This document shows positions 36,444 to 45,864 of a DNA stretch of 64,000 bases, piece by piece (the stretch's first letter is position 1; every line of letters begins with the position of its first letter). The translations under genes were made by a program, and so were the position numbers. Origin of the DNA: Pseudomaricurvus sp965656525 (GTDB lineage: Bacteria > Pseudomonadota > Gammaproteobacteria > Pseudomonadales > Cellvibrionaceae); the NCBI GenBank assembly GCA_965656525.1, contig CBFHKY010000013.1, forward strand, positions 1 through 64,000, written 5' to 3'. Under the pieces are notes generated by a model. That model saw nothing but the letters and a program-made list of their open reading frames with translations. It ran no database searches and was not told the DNA's origin.

Positions 36444-36628
36444 GTGAGTCTCCTGCAGTAACATTAGCGTTATTGGTGACCGTCGAGCGATAACTCCGGT
36501 CTCACCGCGTAAGGTTATTTGTTATTATACGCGCTTTCTTTGCGCCAATGCTCATGCTTTATGGTTTGAATGTTGATAATCCAAAGGTAAATGCAATCGA
36601 GTGTCTATTTTTGAAAGAGGTTGATCTT

Positions 36629-37312
36629 GTGCACAGTGAGCCATTAACACCGCCAGAGCCGTTTATTGAGAAAGAGCAGTCCGTGTGGCTGGAGGGTGCC
36701 CAAGGGCTAATCGAGGGCGTTACGACAGCCCCGATGGTCGGCCCTTTAAGTGATCACAATGTTGTGGCATTGGTCTGCCACCCTCACTCCCTGCATGGTG
36801 GGAGCATGGATAATAAAGTAGTGACGACGCTTGTACGCAGCTTTCGCGACTTGGGAGTGCCGACGTTACGATTTAATTTTCGTGGAGTAGGCCGAAGCGA
36901 AGGTCATTTTGATAATGGTGTTGGTGAGAGTCAGGATGTACTGAAAGTGGTGGCGTGGCTGCAGGCGGCTTACCCTGGTGCGAAACTCATATTAGCTGGG
37001 TTTTCTTTTGGTTCAGCGGTAGCGGCCATGGCCAGTCATTCCCTGGACGACGCGGTACAGCATTTGATTTTGGTGGCGCCGCCCGTTGAGCGGTACAGTT
37101 ATGACAAAGAGGGCGGTTTTCCCATGCCGGTTACGGTGATTATGGGGGACAAAGATGAGCTGGTGGACGCCGACGGGGTTTACCGTTGGGTGGATGAGTT
37201 ATCATCACCGGTATCACTGTTGCGTTATCAAGAGGCCTCTCATTTCTTTCACGGTGCACTTGTGGTTCTAAAGCGCGACCTTCAGGCTCACATCTTAAAG
37301 GTGCTCCTGTAG
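36629..37312 (+). CDS. Alpha/beta hydrolase
   Basis: A soluble hydrolase of about 227 residues. The fold begins with the HPHSLHGGSMDNKV segment, then RFNFRGVGRSEG, the nucleophile elbow GFSFGS, an acid residue in MGDKDELVDAD, and the catalytic His in ASHFFHG. Substrate unknown; the family contains putative esterases. The GTG at 36629 has AGAGG eight bases upstream and is preferred to an upstream ATG at 36548, which would add 27 non-conserved residues. It precedes zapE. Confidence 0.8.
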   Translation: MHSEPLTPPEPFIEKEQSVWLEGAQGLIEGVTTAPMVGPLSDHNVVALVCHPHSLHGGSMDNKVVTTLVRSFRDLGVPTLRFNFRGVGRSEGHFDNGVGESQDVLKVVAWLQAAYPGAKLILAGFSFGSAVAAMASHSLDDAVQHLILVAPPVERYSYDKEGGFPMPVTVIMGDKDELVDADGVYRWVDELSSPVSLLRYQEASHFFHGALVVLKRDLQAHILKVLL

Positions 37313-37450
37313 CGATTAGGCATTTTCATTAATCATCGCTGTCTTTGGTGAGCGGTACATCATGGTGCCCAATATTCAGACTTCACACCGGCAGTTTGGC
37401 GTACAAAAAAGGCACAAAATAAGCTCTGGTTGAGCGATTGAGAGCGTAAT

Positions 37451-38593
37451 ATGACAGCAAATACATCGGCAACCCCTTGGGAGCGTTACCAGCAGGATTT
37501 ACAGCGCGAAGGCTTCAATTATGACCCCGCACAAGAGATGGCTGTGCGCCACCTTCAGGACTTGTACGATCGTTTGGTTAAAGCGTGGGAAGCCGACCAA
37601 GCTGCGGAGCATGCAGGCGGCTTAGTCGCCAAGTTTAAGTCAGCCTTTAAAGGGCGGCACACCAGGACTTTAGAGAAGGGTTTGTATTTTTGGGGGGGTG
37701 TGGGGCGCGGTAAAACCTATTTGATGGATAACTTTTACGAGTGCTTGCCCTTTGAGCATAAAATGCGAGCGCATTTTCATCGTTTCATGCGCCGTGTGCA
37801 TCATGAGCTTAAAACGCTCGACGGCCAGAAAAATCCGTTAGAGATTGTTGCTGATCGCTTGGCCAGTGAGGCGCGGGTGATTTGTTTTGATGAGTTTTTT
37901 GTCACAGACATTACCGATGCCATGATTTTAGGCAATCTTATCCAAGCGTTATTCAATCGAGGCGTGTCTCTGGTGGCAACTTCGAACATTGTGCCAGATG
38001 GCCTCTATAAGGATGGCCTGCAGCGGGCCCGTTTTTTGCCGGCCATTGATATGTTGAATAGGTTCACGTTGGTGGTCAATGTGGATGGTGGTGTAGATTA
38101 TCGCTTGCGCGCATTAGAACAAGCTGAATTGTATCACTACCCGCTGGATCAGACTGCTGATGCGAGCCTACAAGCCAGTTTCGAAAGCCTTGTGGTTGAT
38201 GGGTCGGTAGTGCAGAAAGATGTGGCGATCGAAGTGGAGGGGCGTCCAGTGCAGGCCCGTTATGAGGCTGAAGATGTGGCGTGGTTTGATTTTCTGGCGC
38301 TTTGCGATGGGCCTCGCTCCCAGAACGATTACATCGAGCTGGCAAAGGAGTTCCATGCAGTATTGGTGTCGAACATCCCACCTTTGGGGCGTGAGACCGA
38401 TGATCAGGCAAGGCGATTTATTAATTTGGTGGATGAATTTTATGATCGCAACGTTAAGTTGATCGTTTCTGCTGCCATGCCGTTGTCTGAGATGTACGCC
38501 GGCGGAAAGCTGAATTTTGAATTTGAGCGCACAACCAGTCGCTTGTTGGAAATGCAAAGCCAAGAATACTTAGCGGCGCCTCATCGCCCTTAG
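37451..38593 (+). CDS. zapE: Cell division ATPase ZapE (AFG1 family)
   Basis: AAA+-type ATPase that associates with the FtsZ ring under stress in E. coli; related to mitochondrial Afg1/Lace1. 380 residues. Walker A is GGVGRGKTYL, Walker B is VICFDEFFVTDI, and the C-terminal FEFERTTSRLLEMQS motif is typical. It lies directly upstream of rplM-rpsI, as in many gammaproteobacteria. Confidence 0.95.
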   Translation: MTANTSATPWERYQQDLQREGFNYDPAQEMAVRHLQDLYDRLVKAWEADQAAEHAGGLVAKFKSAFKGRHTRTLEKGLYFWGGVGRGKTYLMDNFYECLPFEHKMRAHFHRFMRRVHHELKTLDGQKNPLEIVADRLASEARVICFDEFFVTDITDAMILGNLIQALFNRGVSLVATSNIVPDGLYKDGLQRARFLPAIDMLNRFTLVVNVDGGVDYRLRALEQAELYHYPLDQTADASLQASFESLVVDGSVVQKDVAIEVEGRPVQARYEAEDVAWFDFLALCDGPRSQNDYIELAKEFHAVLVSNIPPLGRETDDQARRFINLVDEFYDRNVKLIVSAAMPLSEMYAGGKLNFEFERTTSRLLEMQSQEYLAAPHRP

Positions 38594-38715
38594 TAGCTTG
38601 GATTCGTTGTGACGGGCCGTAAAGTACTTGCTTTTGGTGCTTTATATCCTTAAAATCCGCGCTCCCATTTTTGGGCTTAATGAATTTTTTATTTAGACCG
38701 TCGAAGGCATACAAC

Positions 38716-39144
38716 ATGAAGACATATACTGCCAAATCGGAATCAGTCCAACGTGACTGGTACGTTATCGACGCAGAAGGCAAGACTCTGGGCCGCATGG
38801 CTGCAGAAATCGCTACTCGTCTGCGCGGTAAGCATAAGCCTGAGTTCACACCTCATGTGGACACAGGTGACTATATTGTCGTAATCAACGCTGCAAAAGT
38901 AGCTGTGACTGGCAATAAAGCAAAAGACAAGATGTACTACCATCACACTGGTTTCATCGGCGGCATCAAGTCGATAAGCTTTGAAAAGCTAATCGACAAA
39001 GCGCCTGAGCGTACGATTCAATCTGCTGTAAAAGGCATGTTACCTCGTGGCCCTCTGGGTCGTGCTATGTTCAAAAAGCTGAAAGTTTATGCTGGAACTG
39101 AGCACCCACACGCTGCTCAGCAGCCTAAAGAATTGAACGTTTAA
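38716..39144 (+). CDS. rplM: 50S ribosomal protein L13
   Basis: Early-assembling large-subunit protein. 142 residues, equal to E. coli L13, starting MKTYTAKSESVQRDW; an upstream in-frame ATG at 38671 would add a non-family tail. The GRMAAEIATRLRGKHKPEFTP and LPRGPLGRAMFKKLKVY blocks are diagnostic. Cotranscribed with rpsI. Confidence 0.98.
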   Translation: MKTYTAKSESVQRDWYVIDAEGKTLGRMAAEIATRLRGKHKPEFTPHVDTGDYIVVINAAKVAVTGNKAKDKMYYHHTGFIGGIKSISFEKLIDKAPERTIQSAVKGMLPRGPLGRAMFKKLKVYAGTEHPHAAQQPKELNV

Positions 39145-39160
39145 TCAGGAGCGGATGATA

Positions 39161-39553
39161 ATGGCTGCAACCCAATATTACGGTACCGGACGCCGTAAAA
39201 CCTCTACTGCTCGTGTATTCATTGCACAGGGCACTGGTAATATCGTTGTTAACGATAAAACTCTAGATGAGTACTTCGGTCGTGAAGTGGCTCGTATGAT
39301 CGTGCGTCAGCCTCTTGAGCTGGTGGACATGGTTGAGAAATTTGATATCAAAGTTACCGTTAAAGGTGGCGGTAGTTTTGGTCAGGCTGGTGCAATTCGC
39401 CACGGTCTGACTCGCGCTCTGATGGAATATGACGAAAGTCTGCGTCAGTCCTTGCGTGCTGCGGGTTATGTGACTCGTGATGCTCGTGAAGTTGAACGTA
39501 AGAAAGTGGGTCTGCGTAAAGCACGTAAGAAGCCTCAGTTCTCAAAGCGTTAA
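39161..39553 (+). CDS. rpsI: 30S ribosomal protein S9
   Basis: Small-subunit protein whose C-terminal tail reaches the P site. 130 residues, MAATQYYGTGRRKTSTARVF to the basic end KKPQFSKR. AGGAG lies nine bases before ATG 39161, deciding it over the ATG two codons upstream. Lies 16 bases after rplM. Confidence 0.98.
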   Translation: MAATQYYGTGRRKTSTARVFIAQGTGNIVVNDKTLDEYFGREVARMIVRQPLELVDMVEKFDIKVTVKGGGSFGQAGAIRHGLTRALMEYDESLRQSLRAAGYVTRDAREVERKKVGLRKARKKPQFSKR

Positions 39554-39614
39554 TCTTATTTTGCAAGCGTTTGGCGAGTGCTTTTTTCTCGACAGGCGTT
39601 TTGTTTAAAGCTTG

Positions 39615-39645
39615 GCCCAGATTGGAACAGTCTGGGCTTTTTTTT
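39615..39645 (+). terminator. Intrinsic terminator after rplM-rpsI
   Basis: GCCCAGA / TCTGGGC stem with a nine-base loop followed by eight T. It separates the ribosomal operon from petA. Confidence 0.93.
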
Positions 39646-39840
39646 GTGTGGCGTTTTGTAAAAGCCCTTAGTCTGTGAGTGGTTTTGCCTTGTCAGTTGA
39701 GGGTAACTTCTTTAATATGTGGCGATTTTTAAGATCTATCTTACGCAACCGTAAACCTTTGAAATTCAGTAAGTTACTCACTGCGATATGAATCATTCGG
39801 TTCATGGGCAAAAGTAACTCGGTGATGGGAGAAAAACGTC

Positions 39841-40440
39841 ATGAGCAATGACGGAGTAAATGCAGGCCGGCGCCGTTTTTTAACAGCCGCTACCGCTGTG
39901 GTAGGGACTGTAGGGGCTGTAGGGGCGGCCGTTCCTTTTGTGGCCTCTTGGAATCCAAGTGCTAAGGCGAAAGCCGCAGGTGCCCCAGTTAAAGCGAACA
40001 TCGGCAAGATTGAGCCGGGCCAAATGATTACCGTCGAATGGCGAGGTAAGCCAGTTTACGTTGTGAGACGTACAAAACAGGGCTTATTAAACCTAGAAAA
40101 GCTGAACGACGTGGTACGTGACCCCGAATCTTTAGAGCCCCAACAGCCTGAATATGTTAAAGGCATTGCCCGCTCTATTCCCGGCAAAGAAGAATATGTC
40201 ATTCTTTTGGGTTTGTGTACCCATCTCGGATGCGCGCCCCTGTTCCGTCCCGAAGTCGGTGCTGCTGACCTAGGTGGTGATGAGTGGTTGGGTGGGTTTT
40301 TCTGCCCTTGTCATGGCTCCAAATACGATCTGGCAGGGCGAGTTTACAAGGCCGTTCCAGCGCCGCTTAATTTGGAAGTTCCCCCTCATCGATACGATTC
40401 CGCTTCCGTTGTCACTATCGGACTGGATCAGGAGGCCTAA
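39841..40440 (+). CDS. petA: Ubiquinol-cytochrome c reductase Rieske protein
   Basis: Rieske 2Fe-2S subunit of the cytochrome bc1 complex, moving electrons from ubiquinol to cytochrome c1. 199 residues. A twin-arginine-like N-terminus RRRFLTAATAVVGTVG serves as signal anchor. The cluster-binding motifs are CTHLGC and CPCHGS, each with one Cys and one His ligand and the disulfide Cys. It ends two bases before the cytochrome b/c1 gene. A clear GGAG lies before the ATG. Confidence 0.97.
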   Translation: MSNDGVNAGRRRFLTAATAVVGTVGAVGAAVPFVASWNPSAKAKAAGAPVKANIGKIEPGQMITVEWRGKPVYVVRRTKQGLLNLEKLNDVVRDPESLEPQQPEYVKGIARSIPGKEEYVILLGLCTHLGCAPLFRPEVGAADLGGDEWLGGFFCPCHGSKYDLAGRVYKAVPAPLNLEVPPHRYDSASVVTIGLDQEA

Positions 40441-40442
40441 CT

Positions 40443-42677
40443 ATGAAACGGATGATGGATTTAGTTGATTGGATTGATGCCCGGCTACCCATAGTACGCG
40501 CGTGGGAAACCCACATGAGCAAGTACTACGCCCCCAAAAATTTTAATTTTTGGTACTTTTTTGGCGTGCTGTCAATTCTTGTTTTGGTCAATCAGCTGTT
40601 AACCGGCATATGGTTGACAATGAATTTTACACCAAGTGCTGAAGGTGCTTTTGCCTCTGTTGAATACATCATGCGTGATGTGGAGTATGGCTGGCTATTG
40701 CGTTACCTTCATTCTACCGGTGCGTCGGCATTTTTCGTGGTTGTGTACCTGCACATGTTCCGTGGTCTGATGTATGGCTCATACAAGGCGCCTCGTGAGT
40801 TGGTGTGGATCTTCGGTATGACCATCTACTTGGCTCTTATGGCTGAAGCCTTTATGGGGTATGTGCTGCCATGGGGTCAGATGTCTTACTGGGGGGCTCA
40901 GGTTATTGTTTCTCTGTTCGGGGCGGTGCCTTACATTGGTGATGCATTGGTAGAATGGATCCGCGGTGACTTTTTGATTTCAGGTGCAACACTAAATCGT
41001 TTCTTTGCTTTGCATGTTGTGGCTCTGCCTATCGTGATTCTGGCGTTAGTGGTGATGCACATTCTGGCATTGCACGAAGTGGGCTCAAACAACCCAGATG
41101 GCATTGATATTAAAAAGAACAAAGATGAAAACGGTATCCCTCGCGATGGCGTGCCTTTCCATCCGTTTTACACCGTACACGACTTGGTGGGCATTACGGT
41201 CTTTCTCTTCGTGTTTTGTGTTGTTGTGTTCTTTATGCCAGAAATGGGTGGCTTTTTCTTAGAGTATGCAAACTTTGAAGAAGCTAATGGTCTGAAAACA
41301 CCTGCGCACATTGCTCCCGTTTGGTATTTCACACCCTTCTACGCCATTTTGCGCGCCGTTACCTTTGAAATTAACTCGGTTCTTAACGCCAAGTTCTTAG
41401 GTCTTGCCGCTATGGGTGGTGCAATTGCGATTTTGTTCGTATTGCCCTGGTTGGACAAAAGCCCCGTAAGATCGATGCGCTACAAAGGCAACTTACCCCG
41501 TGGGCATCTAATGCTATTTGCTGCCATGTTCGTTGTACTGGGTTACCTTGGTGTTCAATCACCAACACCAGCCCGTACGATCTTGTCGCAAATTGCAACG
41601 GTCTACTATTTTGCGTACTTCTTGTTGATGCCGGTATTTACTAATCCACTGCAGAAGCAAACAACGGTTGTTAACATTATTCTCTCGGTTCTTTTGGGTG
41701 GATTGATTGTCAAACTGGCGTTGCTGGATGGGTATACGGCGAAAGACGGATTTGTTTCACCTGTTGTGACCATTTTTGGTGTGCTGGTTGGTTTGTTGGT
41801 CATTGCTACTCCTTGGTTAACCGCGAAAGACAGCGTTGCAGAAGAGCCCACACGTGTACAAATGAAAGGCTTGCCAAAGCTGTTGGTGCTGGGTGGTTTT
41901 GTTCTGTTTTTGATCCTTGTGATTGTTCCTATCAAGGCGGTTGCTGCCGGCGGTGAATTTGCTTGTGGTACGATCCCTTGTGATCATATGGAACCCGACC
42001 TAACGGACAAGGCTTCGCTGCAAAGTGGCGCAAAGTGGTTTGCAAACTATTGTATGGGTTGTCATTCCGCTAAGTTTTCCCGCTACAACCGTGTGGCGGA
42101 AGACTTAGGTATTCCTGATCAGGTTATGTTGGATAATATGGTGTTTGGTGATCAGAAGGTCGGTGACTTGATGAACATCTCCATGCAAGCTGAACAGTCG
42201 AAGGGGTGGTTTGGTGCGGCTCCTCCGGATCTAACGTTAGTGGCGCGTGCTCGTTCTCCCGAGTGGCTGTATACCTATCTGCGTAACTTCTATGCTGATT
42301 CAACTCGTCCAACGGGTGTGAACAACAAGGTGTTTGATAAAGTTGCAATGCCTCATGTGCTTATGGAGCTTCAAGGACTTCCCGAGTGTGCTCCTGGCCC
42401 TGTCTACGAGCATGGGCGTATTAAACGAGATACGGTTACTGGTCAGCCTATTGCCGATGATCCATGTGGTACACTAACGGTAGGTGATGTTAAAGGTACC
42501 ATGTCAGAAGCAGAGTTTGATAAAGCTGTTTATGACTTGGTCAACTTTTTAGAATATGTCGCTGAACCTGTTGCTGTTCAGCGCCAGCAGATTGGAACCT
42601 ATGTCTTGTTGTTTCTCTGCGTATTGTTTGTGTTTGTCTACCTATTGAACAAAGAGTATTGGAGAGACATTCACTAA
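40443..42677 (+). CDS. Fused cytochrome b / cytochrome c1 (petBC)
   Basis: One unbroken 744-residue reading frame carries two bc1 subunits normally made separately. Residues about 1-400 are cytochrome b with eight helices. The haem ligands lie in LLRYLHSTG with VVYLHMFRG, and FFALHVV with VVMHILALHEVGSNNP; the quinol-site motif reads PVWY, a known variant of PEWY. Two extra hydrophobic segments follow (about residues 415-460), then a signal-like helix ending in A-V-A at 499-501. Next is cytochrome c1 with the haem site CMGCH at 537-541, the axial Met probably in VAMPHVL, and a C-terminal anchor helix. A signal-peptidase cut after residue 501 would release mature c1, as for FbcH of Bradyrhizobium. 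Confidence 0.96.
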   Translation: MKRMMDLVDWIDARLPIVRAWETHMSKYYAPKNFNFWYFFGVLSILVLVNQLLTGIWLTMNFTPSAEGAFASVEYIMRDVEYGWLLRYLHSTGASAFFVVVYLHMFRGLMYGSYKAPRELVWIFGMTIYLALMAEAFMGYVLPWGQMSYWGAQVIVSLFGAVPYIGDALVEWIRGDFLISGATLNRFFALHVVALPIVILALVVMHILALHEVGSNNPDGIDIKKNKDENGIPRDGVPFHPFYTVHDLVGITVFLFVFCVVVFFMPEMGGFFLEYANFEEANGLKTPAHIAPVWYFTPFYAILRAVTFEINSVLNAKFLGLAAMGGAIAILFVLPWLDKSPVRSMRYKGNLPRGHLMLFAAMFVVLGYLGVQSPTPARTILSQIATVYYFAYFLLMPVFTNPLQKQTTVVNIILSVLLGGLIVKLALLDGYTAKDGFVSPVVTIFGVLVGLLVIATPWLTAKDSVAEEPTRVQMKGLPKLLVLGGFVLFLILVIVPIKAVAAGGEFACGTIPCDHMEPDLTDKASLQSGAKWFANYCMGCHSAKFSRYNRVAEDLGIPDQVMLDNMVFGDQKVGDLMNISMQAEQSKGWFGAAPPDLTLVARARSPEWLYTYLRNFYADSTRPTGVNNKVFDKVAMPHVLMELQGLPECAPGPVYEHGRIKRDTVTGQPIADDPCGTLTVGDVKGTMSEAEFDKAVYDLVNFLEYVAEPVAVQRQQIGTYVLLFLCVLFVFVYLLNKEYWRDIH

Positions 42678-42699
42678 GCTCCAAGTACTCTAATTTACT

Positions 42700-42740
42700 C
42701 GGGCGGGTTGCTTTTGAGCAATCCGCCCGTTTCTATTTTT
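42700..42740 (+). terminator. Intrinsic terminator after petABC
   Basis: A 12-bp stem (CGGGCGGGTTGC / GCAATCCGCCCG, one G-U pair), loop TTTTGA, followed by a T-rich tail. It ends the bc1 transcript before sspA. Confidence 0.9.
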
Positions 42741-42765
42741 AATTGTTTAGATTGAGGTGAAGCTA

Positions 42766-43398
42766 ATGGGCGTTGTGGCCAAGCGTTCTTCCATGACTTA
42801 TTTTTCCGATGCGCGTGATCATTACAGTCATCGTGTTCGCATAGTCCTGGCCGAAAAGGGTGTCTCTGTAGACATCATTGATGTTGATCCTGCCAATAAG
42901 CCTGAAGAGCTGGCAGAGTTAAACCCGTACAATGCTTTACCAACTTTGGTGGATCGTGACCTGTCTCTTTATGAAACCAAGGTGATGATGGAATATTTAG
43001 ATGAGCGTTTTCCTCATCCACCTCTATTACCAGTATACCCCGTAGCTCGTGCTCAGAGTCGTCTGTGGATGCATCGCATCGAAAATGACTGGAGCCCTAT
43101 GGTCGATACGATTTTAAATGGTAAAAATAAAGAGGCAGCCGCGAAAGCACGTAAAGAGCTGAAAGATAGTTTGCTCACTATTGCGCCTATTTTTATGGAA
43201 TTGCCTTTTTTTATGAGCGAAGAGTTTACTATCGTAGACTGTTGCCTAGCTCCGATCTTGTGGCGCTTGAAAGAGATGGAAATTGAGCTGCCAAAAACAA
43301 AACAAGCCAAGCCGTTGCAGGATTATATGGATCGTTTGTTTGCTCGTGAATCTTTTCAAGAGAGCTTAACAGAGATTGAAAAAGAGATGTGTCTCTAA
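42766..43398 (+). CDS. sspA: Stringent starvation protein A
   Basis: RNA-polymerase-associated protein with a glutathione-S-transferase fold that alters transcription under starvation and acid stress. 210 residues. Thioredoxin-like N-domain with SDARDHYSHRVRIVLAEKGV, then NPYNALPTLVDRDLSLYET, helical C-domain with FTIVDCCLAPILWRL. GAGGTG six bases before ATG 42766 decides the start. Followed 41 bases later by sspB. Confidence 0.96.
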   Translation: MGVVAKRSSMTYFSDARDHYSHRVRIVLAEKGVSVDIIDVDPANKPEELAELNPYNALPTLVDRDLSLYETKVMMEYLDERFPHPPLLPVYPVARAQSRLWMHRIENDWSPMVDTILNGKNKEAAAKARKELKDSLLTIAPIFMELPFFMSEEFTIVDCCLAPILWRLKEMEIELPKTKQAKPLQDYMDRLFARESFQESLTEIEKEMCL

Positions 43399-43439
43399 TT
43401 AATAGGTAACCAATTGTTTGCATCAGGGGTATCAACATC

Positions 43440-43841
43440 ATGACAATGACTTCCAGTCGTCCTTACATGATCCGTGCACTGTATGAGTGGATTGTCGATA
43501 ATAGTTGCACCCCGTACCTATTGGTCGATGCGCATGCAAATGGTGTGACGGTACCCCAACAGTTTGTGAATAAAGACGGTCAAATCGTATTGAATATCGC
43601 TCCAAGTGCCGTTATGGGGCTGGAGATTGAAAACAACGCGGTAATGTTCAATGCCCGTTTCGGCGGTATTCCTACGGATATCTATGTACCAAGTTCGGGT
43701 GTTCTAGGGATATATGCTCGCGAGAATGGTCAGGGCATGATCTTTGAGCCAGAACCTGAGCGTGACCCTCCAACTCCTGAGCCGTCAGACCAAGACACTG
43801 CGTCAAAAGGAAATCGGCCTAGCTTGAAAGTAGTTAAGTAA
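43440..43841 (+). CDS. sspB: ClpXP adaptor SspB
   Basis: Adaptor that brings ssrA-tagged proteins to ClpXP. 133 residues. The substrate-binding domain spans about 1-110 with SRPYMIRALYEWIVDN and VDAHANGVTVPQQFV. The acidic linker leads to the C-terminal ClpX-binding tail GNRPSLKVVK. Partner of sspA in one operon. Confidence 0.96.
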   Translation: MTMTSSRPYMIRALYEWIVDNSCTPYLLVDAHANGVTVPQQFVNKDGQIVLNIAPSAVMGLEIENNAVMFNARFGGIPTDIYVPSSGVLGIYARENGQGMIFEPEPERDPPTPEPSDQDTASKGNRPSLKVVK

Positions 43842-43883
43842 GGCCTTTGCGTTAAGTCTTGATAAACGCAAAAGTTACACTTT

Positions 43884-43921
43884 AAACAGGGTGCTGAAAT
43901 GGAAATATCAGCACCCTGTTT
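43884..43921. terminator. Bidirectional hairpin terminator sspB / cysK
   Basis: A 14-bp perfect stem (arms 43884-43897 and 43908-43921) around a ten-base loop lies between convergent sspB and cysK. T-runs are short on both sides, but the stem is very stable. Confidence 0.8.
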
Positions 43922-43970
43922 CGTTAGGCACCCCTAGTCTTATTATAGATTTTGATCGTTCTTGCTCTTG

Positions 43971-44939
43971 TTATTGATTCAGTTCTTTTTCGCTGAACTG
44001 ACCTGAAAATAAGGGGCTAGATAGGTAGCGCTCCCCAGAATCCGGAAGAATCACAACAATGTTTTTACCGGTATTTTCAGGCAGATCGGCTTGTCTGAGT
44101 GCGGCACACAATGCGGCACCCGAAGAGATGCCCGCTAAAATACCTTCCCCTTGCATAAGTTGATGAGCTGCCGCTATGGCGTCTTCGTTACTTATTTGTT
44201 CGGTGTCATCAATCAATGATAAATCCAAATTTTTCGGAATAAAGCCAGCGCCAATACCCTGTATTTTGTGAGGGCTGTGAGTGAGCTCTTCGCCAGCTAA
44301 GGTTTGTCTGATGAGCGGAGAGGACTCAGGTTCGACGGCAACGGTCTTAACGTTAGCACCCTTTTGGGCCTTGAGGTAACGGCTGGTACCACTGATCGTA
44401 CCACCTGTTCCCACGCCGGCAACAAAGATATCGATTTTTCCCTCCAGCGCTTCGTAAATCTCCGGGCCGGTAGTTTTTTCGTGAATCTCTGGGTTGGCTG
44501 GGTTTTCAAATTGTTTTGGCATAAATGTGTTTTCTGGGTCGCTGGCGAGCAGAGCCTCGGCCTTGCTGATGGATGCTTTGATGCCCAGCTCACCAGGGGT
44601 TAACTCAAGGTGAGCACCGAGAGCTTTAATGAGTTGTCGGCGCTCTAGACTCATTGTGCTGGGCATAACCAGCGTCAGTTGATAGCCTTTGGCTGCGCAA
44701 ACAAAAGCGAGCGCGATACCCGTGTTGCCGCTGGTCGGCTCGACGACTTTCATACCTGGCTTAAGCACACCACGTTTCTCTGCATCCCAGATCATATTGG
44801 CACCAATACGACACTTTACGGAAAAGGCAGGATTGCGGGATTCAATCTTGGCGTAGACGTTCTTATCTGTAATATTGTTCAGCTTTACCAGCGGTGTATT
44901 GCCAATGCTCTGAGCATTGTCGTTAAGAAAGCTTGCCAT
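43971..44939 (-). CDS. cysK: Cysteine synthase A
   Basis: PLP enzyme that makes cysteine from O-acetylserine and sulfide. 322 residues. The PLP lysine is in NPAFSVKCRIG, the substrate loop is PTSGNTGIAL, the phosphate loop is GVGTGGTISG, and SSGAALCAAL is near the end. The NPANPEIHEKTTGPEI segment and the FSEKELNQ tail match CysK rather than CysM. It is a single gene. Regulator sites were not identified. Confidence 0.96.
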   Translation of the reverse strand: MASFLNDNAQSIGNTPLVKLNNITDKNVYAKIESRNPAFSVKCRIGANMIWDAEKRGVLKPGMKVVEPTSGNTGIALAFVCAAKGYQLTLVMPSTMSLERRQLIKALGAHLELTPGELGIKASISKAEALLASDPENTFMPKQFENPANPEIHEKTTGPEIYEALEGKIDIFVAGVGTGGTISGTSRYLKAQKGANVKTVAVEPESSPLIRQTLAGEELTHSPHKIQGIGAGFIPKNLDLSLIDDTEQISNEDAIAAAHQLMQGEGILAGISSGAALCAALRQADLPENTGKNIVVILPDSGERYLSSPLFSGQFSEKELNQ

Positions 44940-45142
44940 CTGCTTATCCCTTAATATTTGTGAGTAATAAGATCATTCATTGTAGCGTGTTGAGCCTTAA
45001 CAGGAAAATTGATGAACCATAACAAAGTGCTGGGCGTAGACTATAGTAAGAGAGCGTGGTGAAGATAAGCTAGTTGGAGCCTCACTGGGCTCTCTGCCAT
45101 GACAATAATAATTTCAGCTTTAGTGTTATAGAGGGTTCTACG

Positions 45143-45760
45143 ATGGCGTTATTTCAGCATACGTTCGGTATCTTTCTTCACCCAGGCAAAGAATGGCGAG
45201 CCATTCGTAACGACCGGCATTCATTTTTACAGATATTCATTAGCCACGTGCCTTTCTTGGCTTTAATTCCTACATTAGCGGCTTATTATGGCGTGACTCA
45301 AGTTGGCTGGAGTGTAGGTGATGGCGACCCTGTTAGGCTGACAAGCGCGAGTGCCATGAGTTTATGCGGTGCAACTTACGCAGCACTGTTGATAGGTGTT
45401 TATGTTTTTGGCGAGTTTATTAACTGGATGGCCAAGACTTATGGCGTGACCGACCCTGAGGATGTGAAGCATTACGAGGGTACGGCATTGGCAGTTTACA
45501 GCACGACACCCTTGTTTTTGGTGGGTATTTTTCAAGTTTATCCTGATATCTGGTTTAACGCTGTTGTGACAGCTCTGGCCGGCGGTTACGGTGTTTATCT
45601 TGTGTATCAAGGAATTCCAATTTTAATGAATATTGCTAAAGAGCGAGCGTTCATGTACGCCACTTCTGTGGTTACGGTGGGGTTGGTATTGATGGTGATG
45701 GTACGGATTGGTTCTGTATTGGCTTGGGGTATGGGTATCGGGCCAGTTTACGTAGATTAA
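45143..45760 (+). CDS. Yip1-family integral membrane protein
   Basis: A 205-residue inner-membrane protein of the YIP1 (PF04893) type with about five hydrophobic helices. The N-terminal LHPGKEWRAIRND motif and the Y-V-F-G-E-F-I-N-W-M segment are typical of bacterial members near the start of the family. Function unknown. GAGGG six bases before ATG 45143 favours this start over an upstream ATG at 45074. It is transcribed away from cysK and convergent to holA. Confidence 0.8.
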   Translation: MALFQHTFGIFLHPGKEWRAIRNDRHSFLQIFISHVPFLALIPTLAAYYGVTQVGWSVGDGDPVRLTSASAMSLCGATYAALLIGVYVFGEFINWMAKTYGVTDPEDVKHYEGTALAVYSTTPLFLVGIFQVYPDIWFNAVVTALAGGYGVYLVYQGIPILMNIAKERAFMYATSVVTVGLVLMVMVRIGSVLAWGMGIGPVYVD

Positions 45761-45864
45761 TAGCGTGTATGTATATGTAGAATGCGTTGCTCTTTTGCCT
45801 TTGATGCTATTGGCGGAAATTGAAAGGCTGTCTGTTTATGTGCCACTCTAGCCGTTTCAGAGTC

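Noticed and set aside
40443..41650. PVWY instead of PEWY in cytochrome b as a novel quinol-site change
   Set aside because: PVWY is a known natural variant in this group, so it is not treated as unusual.
40443..42677. The cytochrome b/c1 fusion might be two genes joined by a sequencing error
   Set aside because: Frame is continuous, the linker is hydrophobic and topologically sensible, and there is no N run nearby. I keep it as a true fusion, with resequencing suggested.
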